A DNA stretch of 64,000 nt from Capricornis sumatraensis (GCF_032405125.1 NC_091082.1:53089501-53153500), one strand, 5' to 3'; shown: positions 20,623 to 32,067, counted from the stretch's first letter. Notes: generated by a model from the sequence alone, not told the origin. A program made the numbers and translations.

Positions 20623-20805
20623 CAAAAAGAACCTACGTTATAGCACAGGGCACTCTATTCAGTAACTCGGTAATGGCCTATATGGGGAAAGAAGCTAAAC
20701 ATGAGCGGATATATGTGTATGTATAACCGATTCACTTTGCTGTATACCTGAAACTAACGCAACGTTTTACATCAACTATACCCCAGTAAAGAAATTCTCA
20801 GAGAA

Positions 20806-23336
20806 GTTCCAGAATTCTCTGGGTGGAGCCATGGACCAGGAGACCCCCTTCCTCCCTTTTGAGCTCTTCACCTATGAGTGGACAGAGCCCCCACTCTTCT
20901 GTTGCAGGGGCTGTGATGGGGCCTTTGTGAGGTTCAAAGTCCCATCCTGGAGGATCCTGATCTTCTAACTATTAGTTGCCACCAAACCCCAAACCAAACA
21001 AAACCCTGGTGTTTTTCTGGAGAGAATGACCAGAGCAAGCTTCTAACAGGCAGTTTACCCACTTACAATGCACACCTTCTCCACTGGATAGTCTGTCCAT
21101 CCAGATTTTCCTCTTACGGCTGTCTTGTCCCTTCCTCCTCAGGCCTCACAGCGGGGTCTTTGTCCCCTGCCCCCTTACCGCCCTCCTCCAGCTTCACGGC
21201 CTTCCACCTGCCATGCTCCAAGGAAGCCTTTATTTCCCCCTCCAGCCCCGCCTCCCTGCTCTTCTCCAAGCTCACCTGTCCCATCGCCCATCGAGGGGCC
21301 TCAGAAGGCCCCCGACTCACGTGACCCAGCCTTATGGCTGCACTCCCCACGCCTGGCCACCCCGGCTTCACCTGATGACGAATGGCACCACTTCCGCACA
21401 GTGGGCCCAGTTAAAGTCTTTCTCCTCTCTGTCTCTCCCTCCAATCCACCCGTCACCAAGTTCCATCAATTTTCCATCCCCAAGTAAGCCTGCCCCCGCC
21501 TCACTCGGTCCCACACTCTGGAGACCACCTGGTCGGAGCCCCACCCCCTGCCACACGACCGTCCCCCTGCATCTCCCTGCTTCCTTCCTCCTCTCCTCCC
21601 CATCCCTCTTCTGACACTAGCCGGTGGACCCTAGGATTCCGGCACCGGCTCCCTGGCCCAAGAATGAACCCCACCCTCCTGACTTGGTCCCGGGGACCTG
21701 CCATCTGTTTTCCTTTCCAGTCATCCGTGCTCCCCTGGGCTAACCCTGCCCCTGGTGCCTACATTCTCTCCTGAGCAGCTCTCTCTGACTGACGTGCTCC
21801 TCGCCACCCGAGTCTCAGTGCCACCTCCTCTTGGACACTGTATTCAGAGACACCCCCAGCCTCGCATGGTGCCTCCCTACTCCCGCCTAGGGCCCTACTG
21901 CCTTCACAGCCTTTATTTTCCTTACTGTGGCACCCACCCCGGTTCACATTTCTGAGCAGTCACAGCTGGGTTTGGCCTGTTTTCCCACCTGGAAGGGAGA
22001 ACTCCGGTGGCTGGGCTCTGTCCTGTTCAGGGCTGGCTTGCAGAGCCCAGAGGGGGGTGCTGTCCACCTGCTGAGTGCTGAGGGTAGGGGCCACTCAGCC
22101 GCCCCCAGAGCCCAGGCCCTGCTGGGGGAGGGGTGGTGTGGAGCAGCTCCCTTCGCCTAGTTTCCCTTCAGCTAGCTGGTCCTCAACCCAGCTTCTCCTC
22201 AAGTTTTACTAGAAATGGGAGGTTAGAACTTGCTACGGGCCTAGTTCCAGGCTGTGGGCTGGGCCTGCCGGCCAGAGAACTGTGAGCTAGAGCTGGTGGA
22301 AGAGGGTCTCCTGGGGCCGAGTTAGGGCTTGTCCCCTAAAGCATCTTTCCTAGTTGGAGTGTTTCACCTGAGCTGGGGGGACACACAGAAGGTGGCCCAG
22401 GAGGGGTTGTGAGAATGTTCTGAAGAAAGCATGCGAGGCTAAAGTGAAATCAGCTCCTTAGCTGCAGGACTTCTAAGAAACTTGGGGATACCCTGCCCGG
22501 GAGGATCTCTGGGTGGGCCTTGTGCAGGCAGGATTTCCAAGCTTGACCATGAACCTGACCACCTCTTGGGACCCAAGGGTTTCCTGGAACACAGTTTAGG
22601 AACCAAAGTCAAGGGAAACCACCGTTAGCAGTTGCTGAAAGGCAGGGCCCTCTGTAGTTTCTGGGTCCCTTTCCCCTGGGGCCCATTCCCCTGGCCTGGC
22701 CTGCGGCTCACCAGGCATTTGAGCTGCTTACAGGTGACCACCAGGTTTCTAAGGAAACCTGACCAGGTGGGTACACTGTCCTCACAGCCCTCCCCTCTCC
22801 AGAATGCCCCTTTCCTGGCATCTATGACCACAGCTGTCTTTCCTGACCTGGGTACACCAGGCTGCTGGGGTACCCATGGGCAGACATGGGACTGGGGTGG
22901 ATTCCTTGCTCTCAGGCTGAGCAGGTTTGGGAGAGGCAGGCAGGAGAAGGGCATTGGACTGGTAGGGGGAAGTAGATTTAATCTTAATTACAGGTGATGG
23001 GGATTTCAGGAGGGGAGACTGCTGTGAAAAAGAAAGCACCCCCCATTCTGCTCTTCCACGAGGGTTGATGCTCTAGCGGGGTGTTAGTGGCTGGGGCAGC
23101 AGTGGAGGGGGCAGCCGGGGTGCCAACGGCAGCATCAATGATCTGAGTTAATTTGCAACAGCTCTTGCTGCAAACAGGACAGATCCTTAGACCCTGGTGG
23201 CCGAGGAGAGCTGGGTGCAGCAGCCCAGGGAGCATCGGGTGGGGAATGGCTGCCAGGTGTTTCTCTGCTTGCTCCCACAGGTCCTTTTAGCACAGCCCCG
23301 AGGGGGAACTGAACTCAGTCCCCTGCATCATGGCAG
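20806..23336. other. Unique intron sequence, partly pyrimidine-rich
   Basis: 2.5 kb without a confident repeat. 21120-21800 is strongly C/T-rich. Some of it resembles worn L2 (CAGTGCCACCTCCTCTTGG near 21818), but I cannot assign it. No exon seen. Confidence 0.4.
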
Positions 23337-23620
23337 AATGCGGGCCTGGAGGGCTGGACCTCAGGCCAGGGCCGAAGCTGGAAGGGGAGGCGGAGGCAGG
23401 GTGGGAGAAGGAGAGCGGAAAGGAAATAGATCAAGGTGCTTAACAGAGATGTGAGAACCCAGGGAGGTGGCAGCCAGGGGGAATGCAGGCCTGGAGGGCT
23501 GGACCTCATGGGTCAGGAAGAAGAGGTGAAGGCAGAGTGGGAGAAGGAAAGAGAAAAGGAAATAGACCAAGGTGCTCAACAGAGATGTGAGAAGTGAGGG
23601 TAGTGGCAACCAGTGGGTGG
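23337..23620. repeat. 145-bp tandem duplication
   Basis: Two copies, 23337-23481 and 23482-23620. Both contain GCCTGGAGGGCTGGACCTCA, AAAGGAAATAGA and CAAGGTGCT with AACAGAGATGTGAGAA at the same offsets. Identity is roughly 80-85% by eye. The unit is not a known repeat to me. Confidence 0.88.
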
Positions 23621-24214
23621 AGGTGGCGCAAAGACTGGGGGTTGGGGATGCCAAGCTTGTCCCTGGAGAGCTCTGACTTCCAACCTTGAGGCGATGCCCA
23701 TGGCTCCTGGGACTTCTGGCTCCGATTGCTGAGGGCTGGGGTGCAGAAGCATGCAGAAATGGCAAACACTTGATCCGGCTGAGCCCTCACGCCTGCTCCT
23801 TAGGCTGGAAGAGATGAGTGTACATGTGGTCTTCACCTTGTTGGCAGGGAGGCGAGGCAGGTAAGGGGCTCGGAGGGGCCTGACCCACGGCTGATTAGAA
23901 TGGGCGTTCGTGATCTGTTACTGGTTTGAGATGCAGGTGGGGATGCTTTCCAGTTTGCAGGGGGAAATGGAGCCCTGTGCCTCCTATAGGTCAGGGCCAC
24001 TTCAGGGTTTGTAGTGTAGGCCCTGGAATTGGCGGAAAGCAACGCGATTTCACCAGAGACCCAAGTGGCCCGGAGAGAGAACCTTTTTGGGAGCACATAT
24101 CCTCCTGGCCTCAGCCAGTGGTGGCCCAGGTACCTGGACGCCAGGGGTCCTGCAGCTGCAGCCCCGGCTCCTAGCCTCCGGCCAGGAAGCGGCAGACAGC
24201 TCCCCTTTCTGTGG
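23621..24214. other. Unique intron sequence
   Basis: Single-copy; nothing recognised. Confidence 0.4.
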
Positions 24215-24495
24215 AGTTAGCGGGATGGTGGTGCAAGAAGTGGTTAAAAATGCAAAAAGCTGTTGGTTTTGATAAAGAAAAATGCAGCTGCAACATCTGT
24301 TTGACTCTTGTTTGCAGCTTCATCAACGCTAAGTGTTCAATAAATCAGGGTGGCATGGCGCTCCGTTTCTTCAGTGGCTCGGTCATTAATCTCGTGCCAG
24401 TTCTCATGAAAAATGAAGGAGAGAGGCCGTGTGATGGTGAAAATGTATACATTACCCAGAAAGTCATAATAGCATGTAATAGTGGCCACACACCT
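24215..24495. other. AT-rich unique block, candidate conserved non-coding element
   Basis: Contains TCAATAAATCAGGGTGGC, CGGTCATTAATCTCGTGCC and GTATACATTACCCAG in about 280 repeat-free bases sitting between G+C-rich flanks. A mixed-frame stretch overlaps but is not exon-like. Confidence 0.35.
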
Positions 24496-25174
24496 CCCCA
24501 CTAGGGCTGGGGGGAGGGGGCGGGGGCCGGGACTGAGCGCCACCGGCCTGGGAGGAGGCAGGAGGCAGAGAGCAAGTCTGCAGTATTCGTGAGTCCATTC
24601 TGTGGTTGCATTCATCGTCCGAGCAGATTCTGAGAGCCCTCTGATCATCAGAGGCAGAGACTTCCCCATACCTGGGTGCTTTATGAACGAGGCTAGGCGC
24701 CCATAAAACAGGAGTGCAAAGCCGGCAGAAAGAAGGGCAGGATTTATTAGAGAAGGAATAAATGATGATACCAGGCAGCTCAGGGCCAGGGGTGTCACCA
24801 CACTGCAAAGCAGAGAGAAATCCTCTCACATGGGCTCCAGCTGCTCTGGGCAGCCTGCCACCTGTCCGCTGCCCTGGGTAAAGGTATGGGGTGGGACCAC
24901 TGTCCCCCTTAGGTCTCCAGGGGTCTGTCAGCCCCTGCAGCCCACCAGACCCTCCTCGTTGTCTTTTCCCTACCTAGGGAAACCCAGGTGTTCCCATGAC
25001 TGAGTCCACATTTTACCACTATCTCTGGAGGTGTGCTGGATGCTTCTGGGCGGGGGGGCAGGACCATGCCTGTACCCCCAAAATGCACCTCCCGATGGGT
25101 GCCTCTATTTGCAAAGATTGCTTTCTGAGTGTCAGTGATGTGTGGGCCCCACCTTTAAGCCCCATGAAGGTCTC
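24496..25174. other. Unique intron sequence
   Basis: Single-copy, G+C-rich; nothing recognised. Confidence 0.4.
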
Positions 25175-25285
25175 GTTATTCACTGCCTTCAACAACCCAC
25201 AGAAGCAGGTACCGTTGTCATGTGTTTGAGGGCTGCAGACTCTCATGCTCAGGACTCCGTGATTCAACCCAGCCCTGAGCTCCAT
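25175..25285 (-). repeat. Degenerate MIR SINE fragment
   Basis: TTCAACAACCCACAGAAGCA then GGTACCGTTGTCATGTG and GATTCAACCCAGCCCTG follow antisense MIR order, with heavy divergence. Confidence 0.5.
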
Positions 25286-26059
25286 GCCAGTATCACCGCC
25301 CCTCCACGGGGGGCCTGGGGCTCCAAGGGAGCTCGCCGGACAGCAGGTGGAGGGCTGCGGACCTAGCCTCGATGCCCTGAGCAGCCACAATGAAGACAGT
25401 GCTGCACCAGAGCATAAACAGATCCAGGGAGCCTGGCTGGGTCTGTGGGACACTGGCAGCTGCTGGAAAGTGGCAGGGCGGGGTGGCTGTGGCTCCAGGG
25501 GGTATGGCCAAGGTGGCAGAGCCCCTGTCTCAGTGTCAAGGACCTGTGGTGGTCAGGACACCCTGCGTGGTCAGGCAGGGCTGTAGAGTTTGGGGGGAGG
25601 TTGGGGACACCTGGAGCTGAGCATCTGGCAACTGGGGGGAGGGCAGAAGCAGGTCCCCAGAGTTGGGGCTGGTTGAAGAAGCCAGAAGAGAAAGAAAGGA
25701 GGCAGAGTAGGATATGAAAGAGGCGCCCCGGGTGTCCCCAGCAATAGGCAAAATCAGCTGTCAGTTGCGGGCTTCCTGGGAGCCAGGCCCACATCCCTGG
25801 CTGGGTACCAGATGCCCTGCTGCCGTCCCAGGGGGCAGGAGACACAGAGAACCTCCTTGCTCCTCTGCCAGTGCTCAGCAGAGAGGGGACCTGGAGACGC
25901 GTGGGGGCCTCGAGTGGGGCCTCATCTCCTGCTCCAAGCAGGGAAGAAGCTAGCAGCCTTTAGGAGCTCCCGCGGCCCCTCCGCCAGGTGGCCCTCATTA
26001 AGCCCACATGTGCACCAGGGGGAGTCGGGGGCCTGCAGCCCATCCCTGCTTTGGAGGGA
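25286..26059. other. Unique intron sequence
   Basis: G+C-rich single-copy DNA; nothing recognised. Confidence 0.4.
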
Positions 26060-26215
26060 GGCTGGGAGACTTAATTAGTTAATGTGGGTAAAGTGGTCTA
26101 AAGATGAAAATCCCTGGGTAACTGCTGAGTGCTGCGGCTGCTGCTGTTACACAATTACCAGAATTTTCCAGTCATGGGAATACAGTTAAACAATTTCCAC
26201 CTGGTGTGGGCTTCC
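26060..26215. other. AT-rich unique block, candidate conserved non-coding element
   Basis: GACTTAATTAGTTAATGTGG and ACACAATTACCAGAATTTTC in a repeat-free stretch with several TAATTA/AATTA homeodomain-like cores. Confidence 0.3.
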
Positions 26216-26639
26216 AGGAACCCTGCTGGCTTAGGGGATGGCCAGCTCGGTCCTCTTTCACCCACAGGTGATGTAGGGAAAACACACGAATTGTGGGAAA
26301 TCACAGCTGGTTCCGTCCTGACCACCCAGGGACACTGAAGTGGAGAATGTGTCGCTCAGCCCGGGAAGGTAAAGATGCCTGGACTCAATGGATGCTGCTG
26401 GTCCAGACTTTTTGAAAGCCTCCAAGCAGGTTCTATCCAAAGGCCCCTGGAAGGTCAAGCCATCCTGGAGGATGTTGCTGGGGAGAAGGTTTAACTGTGC
26501 AGGTGGACCTCGAGGCCCCATCACACCTGAGGGGTGGGATGTGTGGGCATGTTTCTGTATGGACAAATGGAAGCCAGGAGATTCACGCTGGCCCAGGACC
26601 AGGCCATGTCTTACTTAAAATCATTATGCTTTGGGGGAA

Positions 26640-26745
26640 GAAATTCCCAATAATATCTCCCCGTTTGCAGATGATGCTAAACTGTCCCGGGTGATGAAGT
26701 GCCACGTCATTTGTGATCGGTTGTGAGAGGACTTGTTTAGTGGGT
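26640..26745 (+). repeat. CR1/L3-like LINE reverse-transcriptase fossil
   Basis: In one plus frame from about 26639 the translation reads EIPNNISPFADDAKLSRVMK and continues to a stop after CDRL. FADD followed by KL is the catalytic motif C region of CR1/L3-clade reverse transcriptases (FADDTKL). The frame then stops, and flanking sequence is too decayed to extend. Very old, inactive and possibly exapted. Confidence 0.5.
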
Positions 26746-26840
26746 GCAAAGTGACAGATGGCACCCAGTGTGCAGGAAGTGCAGGGCCCTGGAAGCTGTT
26801 CGAAACTAGTTTTTAATGAAAGAGATGCTTTTTGTGCCAT

Positions 26841-27066
26841 TGGGCTTCCCGGGTGGCGCTAGTGGTAAAGAACCTGCCTGCCAATGCAGGAGACGTAAGA
26901 GATTCTGGTTTGAACCCTGGGTTGGGAAGATCCCCTGGAGAAGGGAATGGCAACCCACCCCAGTATTCTTGCCTGGAGAATCCCACGGACAGAGGAATCC
27001 AGTGGGCTACAGTCCAATGGGGTTGTAAAGAGTCCGACACAACTGAAGTGACTGAGAATGCATGCA
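26841..27066 (+). mobile_element. Bov-tA SINE
   Basis: GGGCTTCCCGGGTGGCGC to GTCCGACACAACTGAAGTG. Flanks TTTGTGCCATT (26830-26840) and TTTGCACCATT look like a target-site duplication with two substitutions. Confidence 0.95.
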
Positions 27067-27078
27067 TTTTGCACCATT

Positions 27079-27372
27079 AAACTTTGTCCTGAGTGTGGAA
27101 GGTGGGGGCACCTTGAGGATGGGTTAATCCAGTCTGGGCTCTGAGCCTGGCACTGCCCCGTTCACCAAGGCCAAGGCCCTGACGGGCTGGCTCCTGCTGG
27201 GTCAGCATGGACCCTGCCTGGCACCCGCTCCTCCACACTTGGTCATGGGCGGGTTTGATGGGCTGTGCCTCTGCTCACCACTATCCCCAAGCCAGGAGGG
27301 AAAACCAATGTCATGATGGGAAGGCTACAGGGAGTCACAAAGAGGGGAGGGCCTGGGAGTCAGAAAAGAGGG
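27079..27372. other. Unique intron sequence
   Basis: Single-copy; nothing recognised. Confidence 0.4.
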
Positions 27373-27620
27373 TTCAGGACTTCCTTAGTGGTCCAGTGGT
27401 CAAGGCCTGCCAATGCATGGGACACGGGTTCAATCCCTGGTCCCGGAAGATTCGACATACCTTGGAGCAACTAAGCCCATGGGCCACAACTGCTGAGCCT
27501 GTGCTCCAGAGCCGTGCTCCACAACAGGAGAAGCCACTGCAATGAGAAGCCCCTGCTCACTACAACCAGAGAAGCCCTCACGCAGCAACAAAGACCCAGA
27601 GCAGCCATAGATAAGTAAGT
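27373..27620 (+). mobile_element. CHR-2-like tRNA-Glu SINE
   Basis: GGACTTCCTTAGTGGTCCAG, GAGCAACTAAGCCCATGGG and AGCAACAAAGACCCAGAGC in order. Near full length. Confidence 0.92.
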
Positions 27621-27884
27621 CAAAATTTTATAAAAGGATGCTAGGAAGAACTAAATTAAAGAAAAAAAGAATAACACAAATTGCCTGTGGAGGCTGGTGG
27701 GCCTGTCCACTCAGGAAGACACCGGGGGTTTCTAGAAGCCAGTGTCCAGAGTCATGGCTGGGACCAGGAAGGACCAAGGCTGGAGCTCCTGGCATGAAGG
27801 CTCTTCATCCCAAACCTTGACCTGGGGCAGTGAGTGCGGGGGCGAGGGGAGGCTCCCTTGTGGAGGCGTGGGTGGCCATGCTGG
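27621..27884. other. Unique intron sequence
   Basis: Single-copy; an A-rich start belongs to the CHR-2 tail. Confidence 0.4.
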
Positions 27885-28200
27885 AAACAAGATAAGGATT
27901 TTTCTGGCCAGAAAGATAAAATGCTGAGAGGAAATGTGACTCAAGTCTTCCAGGTCAGAAAAAGGAGAAGAAGGTGAAGGCATGTTTTTCCTCTCCAGAT
28001 TCCCGAATACTAAGAATATGGGTAACCCCCTGGAGCTCAGGGAGGCAATTTAAGCGCAAACTCTGCACAGCGGGCAGTTAATGTAGGAGACTCATTATCT
28101 CCAGGGAGACATGGGCTGAAATAACATGAAATAGATTTTTTTTTTTTTTAATGGGCAACATTAGTTTTCTGGATGACTGATCCGTAAGGTGTTACAGAAG
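27885..28200. other. AT-rich unique block, candidate conserved non-coding element
   Basis: CCCGAATACTAAGAATATGG, GGCAATTTAAGCGCAAAC and GCGGGCAGTTAATGTAGG, then a T run at 28135-28150. Repeat-free apart from the T tract. Confidence 0.3.
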
Positions 28201-28879
28201 GAGGGCAGGAGATTGGGGGTCATCTCTCTCTTGGAGGTACCAAGATGCTCGGTGTCTCCCACCCCCTACCCTGCCACCTCAGGAGAGACGGACCCAGGCT
28301 GGAAGTGTCAGCTGGTGTGTTTACTGCCTGCTGTTTCCTGCCTGCCAGGCACTGGACTGGACACTGGGGTCTGGCAGAGCCTGAGTCTGGATGAGATACC
28401 ATTTCTGTCTCCTGTTTGTCATCTGATTTCACCTTGAATACATTTTTGAGTTATTAGAAATCACTGCAAGGCTTGCTGCAACCAGCCCCAGGATAAGAAG
28501 GCCTGGCCCTTTCACTGGGATGTGGAGCTCGAGGGATGGGATTGAGCTGAGGGTGGGCAGCCCTGGCCCAGCAGGATGGAGGGCGGCTAGGCATGGGGTG
28601 ATCAGCTGTCAGCAGGCTGCAGCCCCTGCTCCTCTGACCTCCTCTCCTCTCCCAGGAGCCAAATCCATGGGCCACATGAACCTACCCCTCCCCACCAGCT
28701 TCGGAGAAACTCTGCCTGTGTCTTAGACTCACTGTGGCCGCCTGGGAGGCTGGGAGCCAAGCCCATTGCTGTCCCCTCCCTGACCCTCCCGCTCTAAGGA
28801 TGGCGCATTAGCTGTGCTCCTGGGGCTGATGTGTGTGCTCAGAATCCTGCCCCATTAGGCAGCAAGTCAACCTCATTAG
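28201..28879. other. Unique intron sequence
   Basis: Single-copy G+C-rich DNA; nothing recognised. Confidence 0.4.
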
Positions 28880-29083
28880 GCGGCTTCCCAGGTGGCTCAG
28901 TGGTAAAGAATCTGCCCACCAATACAGGAGACCTGAGTTTGGTTCCTGGGTTGGGAAGATCCCCTGAAGAAGGAAATGGTGACCTACGCCAGTATTCTTG
29001 GAAAATTCCATGGACAGAGGAGCCTGTTGGGCTGCAGTCCGTAGGATCAGAAAGAGTGAGACATGACTGAGCACATTGCCAAT
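28880..29083 (+). mobile_element. Bov-tA SINE
   Basis: CGGCTTCCCAGGTGGCTCAG, GAAGATCCCCTGAAGAAGG and GTGAGACATGACTGAGCAC. It has lost the CCTGGAG segment near 29003. Confidence 0.95.
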
Positions 29084-29289
29084 CCATCAGATGACAGTGA
29101 CCCCAAACAGTCATCCAGGAGTCTCCAGAGTGACTGACACGCTCTGGAGCCTTCCCTGTCCACTGGCTCCTCACACCAGCTCTGGAGGAAGCTGAGCCTT
29201 GCCACCAGACCCATCAGTCACACGAGCCCCCTCTGACTGATGTGATCTGCCACGGGGCTAATGGGAGGCAGAGCCGGGCGTGACTGGTA

Positions 29290-29800
29290 CATTTGGTGGT
29301 CTCATGGTAAGAGTGTCCAAGTGTTCTTTAGGGAATCAACCATCTCTTCCCAACGGAGTCCAGGGTTGGAGCATGTGATTCAGGCTGTGCAATCAGAGCC
29401 CTGTGTTCCCTGGGCTGCAGTGATTGGCCATGAGTCCCAACCAGAGGCAATCAGAGATAATCCCTGGACTTGGGAGGAGTCCCTGGGTCAGGGGGTTGGG
29501 GGGGGGAGATGATGCTCTTTCCCACCAGACATGACCTGGGATGAGGAAGCCTAGAGCTCCTGGAGGCCACCTCTTGCCAATACATATAGTCCAAGAAGGA
29601 AGACAAATAGAAGAGACAGAGTCAAAGGAAGGAGACAATAAGTCTCCATGCCAGTGACTGAGTCCATGGACCCAAATGTGCCTGAAGCCAGCCCACCTCC
29701 AGACTGTTCAGGAACTTGAGTGCCCAAATCTCCTCTTGTCTGGAGCCAGTTCAAGCTGAATTTTTCTGTTGCATCAACCGAGAGCCCTAACTCCAAAACA
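29290..29800 (+). mobile_element. Ancient LTR-like repeat (MaLR-like), low confidence
   Basis: CAATCAGAGCCCTGTGTTCC, CCTGAAGCCAGCCCACCTCC and GGAGCCAGTTCAAGCTGAAT resemble an old mammalian LTR family I cannot name with certainty. Confidence 0.35.
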
Positions 29801-29864
29801 GACCATATGTCTTCCTTTTACTAAGTCTGTCTTCTGGTTACCACAACAACCACCATCACCATGG

Positions 29865-30035
29865 TTACTAAGAGCTACCAATTATTCAGCACCTGTATGT
29901 TCCAGTGTTGGGTGCTAAGTGGTTCACAGCTCTTAGTACATGGAACCCTCAGGAGGTAGGACTGGCCACATCATTTGTACTTTACACATGAGGAATATGA
30001 AGGGATAACTGAGTAGCCTACCACCCCCTACTCCT
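29865..30035 (-). repeat. MIR SINE fragment
   Basis: CAATTATTCAGCACCTGTAT, GGTGCTAAGTGGTTCACAGC and TACTTTACACATGAGGAA in antisense MIR order. Confidence 0.75.
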
Positions 30036-30084
30036 ATCAGGTCTGTCTGATGCTAAAAGTGATGGGGAGTTAGGGTGGTCCAGA

Positions 30085-30300
30085 TGTGTGCTCTGGAGAT
30101 CACTGCCTGGGTTTGAGTCTGGGTTCTGCTGCTTCCCTGACATGAGCCTTAGGCAAACACATCTCAGGGCCTCAGTTTTCTCACCTATAAAAATAATAAT
30201 ACTTACTGCACCAAGTTGTTGTGACAACTAAATGAGATAAGGCATTTGAACAGTGGCCGACACATGGTAAACCTTCAAAATTGCCAAGTATTCTCACAAC
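30085..30300 (+). repeat. MIR SINE, near full length
   Basis: GTGCTCTGGAGATCACTGCC, CTCAGTTTTCTCACCTATAA, GTTGTTGTGACAACTAAATG and GTGGCCGACACATGGTAAA. It lies tail to tail with the preceding antisense MIR. Confidence 0.88.
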
Positions 30301-30846
30301 TGACTCCCTGAACCTGTGTGACTTTGTCTCACAATATTGCTACAGATAATGTCTCCTGAAGATCTTTTGAGGACTTATATATGGAAAAAAACCAAATTGA
30401 TCCAGACATTGCTTATCTGGGAAGTATAATTCTTAGGCAGGAGCCCATCTAGGCAAAGTCAAGATATTCTCTTCAAACACTGAAGAAGCATCTTTGTCCC
30501 CAATAGATGCTCAAGCCATTGAAGGGTCTAAATGAGCTAAAACTGGTCATTCTTGTCCAGACAACAGGATCACTGAGGCAATTCCTGGCTATCTTTCAAG
30601 TGCTGGAGAGAAACAAAACCACATTTCTTGAAAAAAATTTTGTAATTTAAGTGTCCATGAATTTAAAGAGATATCCACCCCACCCTTATCCAGCCATATC
30701 TCTCAGTATGTGGGATTCTCCTGGGCCTCTAGAGTCATTTCTGGTCCTCAGCCAGATGACACAGGTGTCAGATGACTGGCAGGTCCTTGAGGAACCCAGG
30801 CCTTTCAGTCTCTTCCCTAATGATCACCAGTTACCTCCTCATCTGG
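30301..30846. other. Unique intron sequence
   Basis: AT-rich single-copy DNA; nothing recognised. Confidence 0.4.
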
Positions 30847-31220
30847 TTATGGTTCAGTCGCTCAGTCATTTCCTACTCTTTGTGACCACATGGACTGCAG
30901 CACGCCAGGCTTCTTGGTCCTTCACTATCTCAATGTCCATTGAATCGGTGATGGCATCCAACAATCTCATCCTCTGTCACCCCTTCTCCTCCTGCCCTCA
31001 ATCTTTCCCAGCATCAGGGTCTTTCCCAACAAGTCGGCTCTTTGCATCAGGTGGCCAAAGTGCTGGAGTTTCAGTTTCAGCATCAGTCCTTCCAAAGAAT
31101 ATTCAGGGTTGATATCCTTTAGGATGGACTGGTTTGGTCTCCTTGCAGTCCAAAGGACTCTTAAGAGTCTTCTCCTACGCCACAATTTGAAAGCATTAAT
31201 TCTTCATCAGGACATCTGGA
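30847..31220 (-). mobile_element. BovB LINE 3' fragment
   Basis: The minus strand reads LRVLWTARRPNQSILKDINP then EGLMLKLKLQHFGHLMQRAD, the BovB ORF2 C-terminal region, with stops and the 3' tail GGTTCAGTCGCTCAGTC in antisense. Confidence 0.93.
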
Positions 31221-31339
31221 TGCTTTACATATTTTAATTTGTGCAGGAGAGATCCTCAAGGATCCTGCAAATATCAGGATTTGAACTGAACTTGTCTGAA
31301 TATCCCTCTTGGAACAGAAGATGACACAGGTGAGAGGAA

Positions 31340-31440
31340 ACCTGGGGATCATCCAGGCCAACTGGTCCACACCTTTCCGCTTCCAGTTGAGAAAACTGAG
31401 CCAAGAGAGGCTATGGCTTGTCTAGTATCTCCCAGTGAGG
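31340..31440 (-). repeat. Ancient MIR-related SINE fragment
   Basis: GATCATCCAGGCCAACTGGT then CAGTTGAGAAAACTGAGCC and AGTATCTCCCAGTGAGG. This resembles the old mammalian SINE core with a CATCTAGTCCAAC-type head. Confidence 0.45.
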
Positions 31441-31841
31441 ACAGGTCCCCTCCAGCACCTCTGCTGGCATCCTGCTCTGCCCCTTCCTGGGGGCTTTAGA
31501 ACCATCTGAAGCCAACAGTCATACTACCCTTGCTTCACAGAGAGGATGTGCAGAAGGCCAGAGCTGATCTGTTCAGCCACATGGCACTCGCAATGAGGCT
31601 GGCTTCCTGGCCACTGCCCTCCTCTGCAACCTTGACTGTGAATAGGCTCCTGAGATCCTTAGTGCCTGGAACGGGGTCCTGTGCTTATTCCTGAGAGCTT
31701 GTGCTTTTTGTTCACCATCTTCCTGGTGGGAGCGATGGTGGGGAAGGTGCTCCAAGCAGGAAAGTCTGGGAGGCTGAGACCCGGGCCACCCTCCCCCTAT
31801 TCTGAGGGTGCACCTCAGGAGCCCCCCCCCCACTAAATCCT
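31441..31841. other. Unique intron sequence
   Basis: Single-copy; nothing recognised. Confidence 0.4.
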
Positions 31842-32067
31842 GTGTGTGTGCCCGTGCTGTCACTTCCATTGTGCCCGATTCTTTGTGACCCTATGGACTG
31901 AAGCCCACCAGGCTCCTCAGTCCATAGGATTCTCCAGGCAAGAATACTGGAGTGAGGTGCCACGCCCTCCTCCAGGGGCTCTTCCCAATCCAGGAATCAA
32001 ACCTGCGTCTCTTGCGTCTTCTGCATGGCAGGCAAATTCTTTACCGCTGAGTCACCGGGGAAGCCCC
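31842..32067 (-). mobile_element. Bov-tA SINE
   Basis: Antisense, GATTCTTTGTGACCCTATGG to CGCTGAGTCACCGGGGAAGC. Includes a small internal repeat TTGCGTCTTCTGC. Confidence 0.95.

Larger units (their letters stand above)
19822..20795 (+). mobile_element. L1 LINE 3' end with target-site duplication
   Basis: Includes the degraded C-terminus of L1 ORF2 (IDPLYDPAIPLLGIYPEKT read in plus frame), then 3' UTR landmarks such as GGATATTACTCAGCCATAG, ATGATATCACTTATATGTGG and TTGCTGTATACCTGAAACT. A 10-bp duplication TCTCAGAGAA flanks it (19812-19821 and 20796-20805). Two ruminant fragments are nested inside. Confidence 0.92.

Noticed and set aside
23337..23620. CRISPR-like or other spacer/repeat array
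   Set aside because: Two long abutting copies without regular spacers in vertebrate intron; simple tandem duplication explains it.
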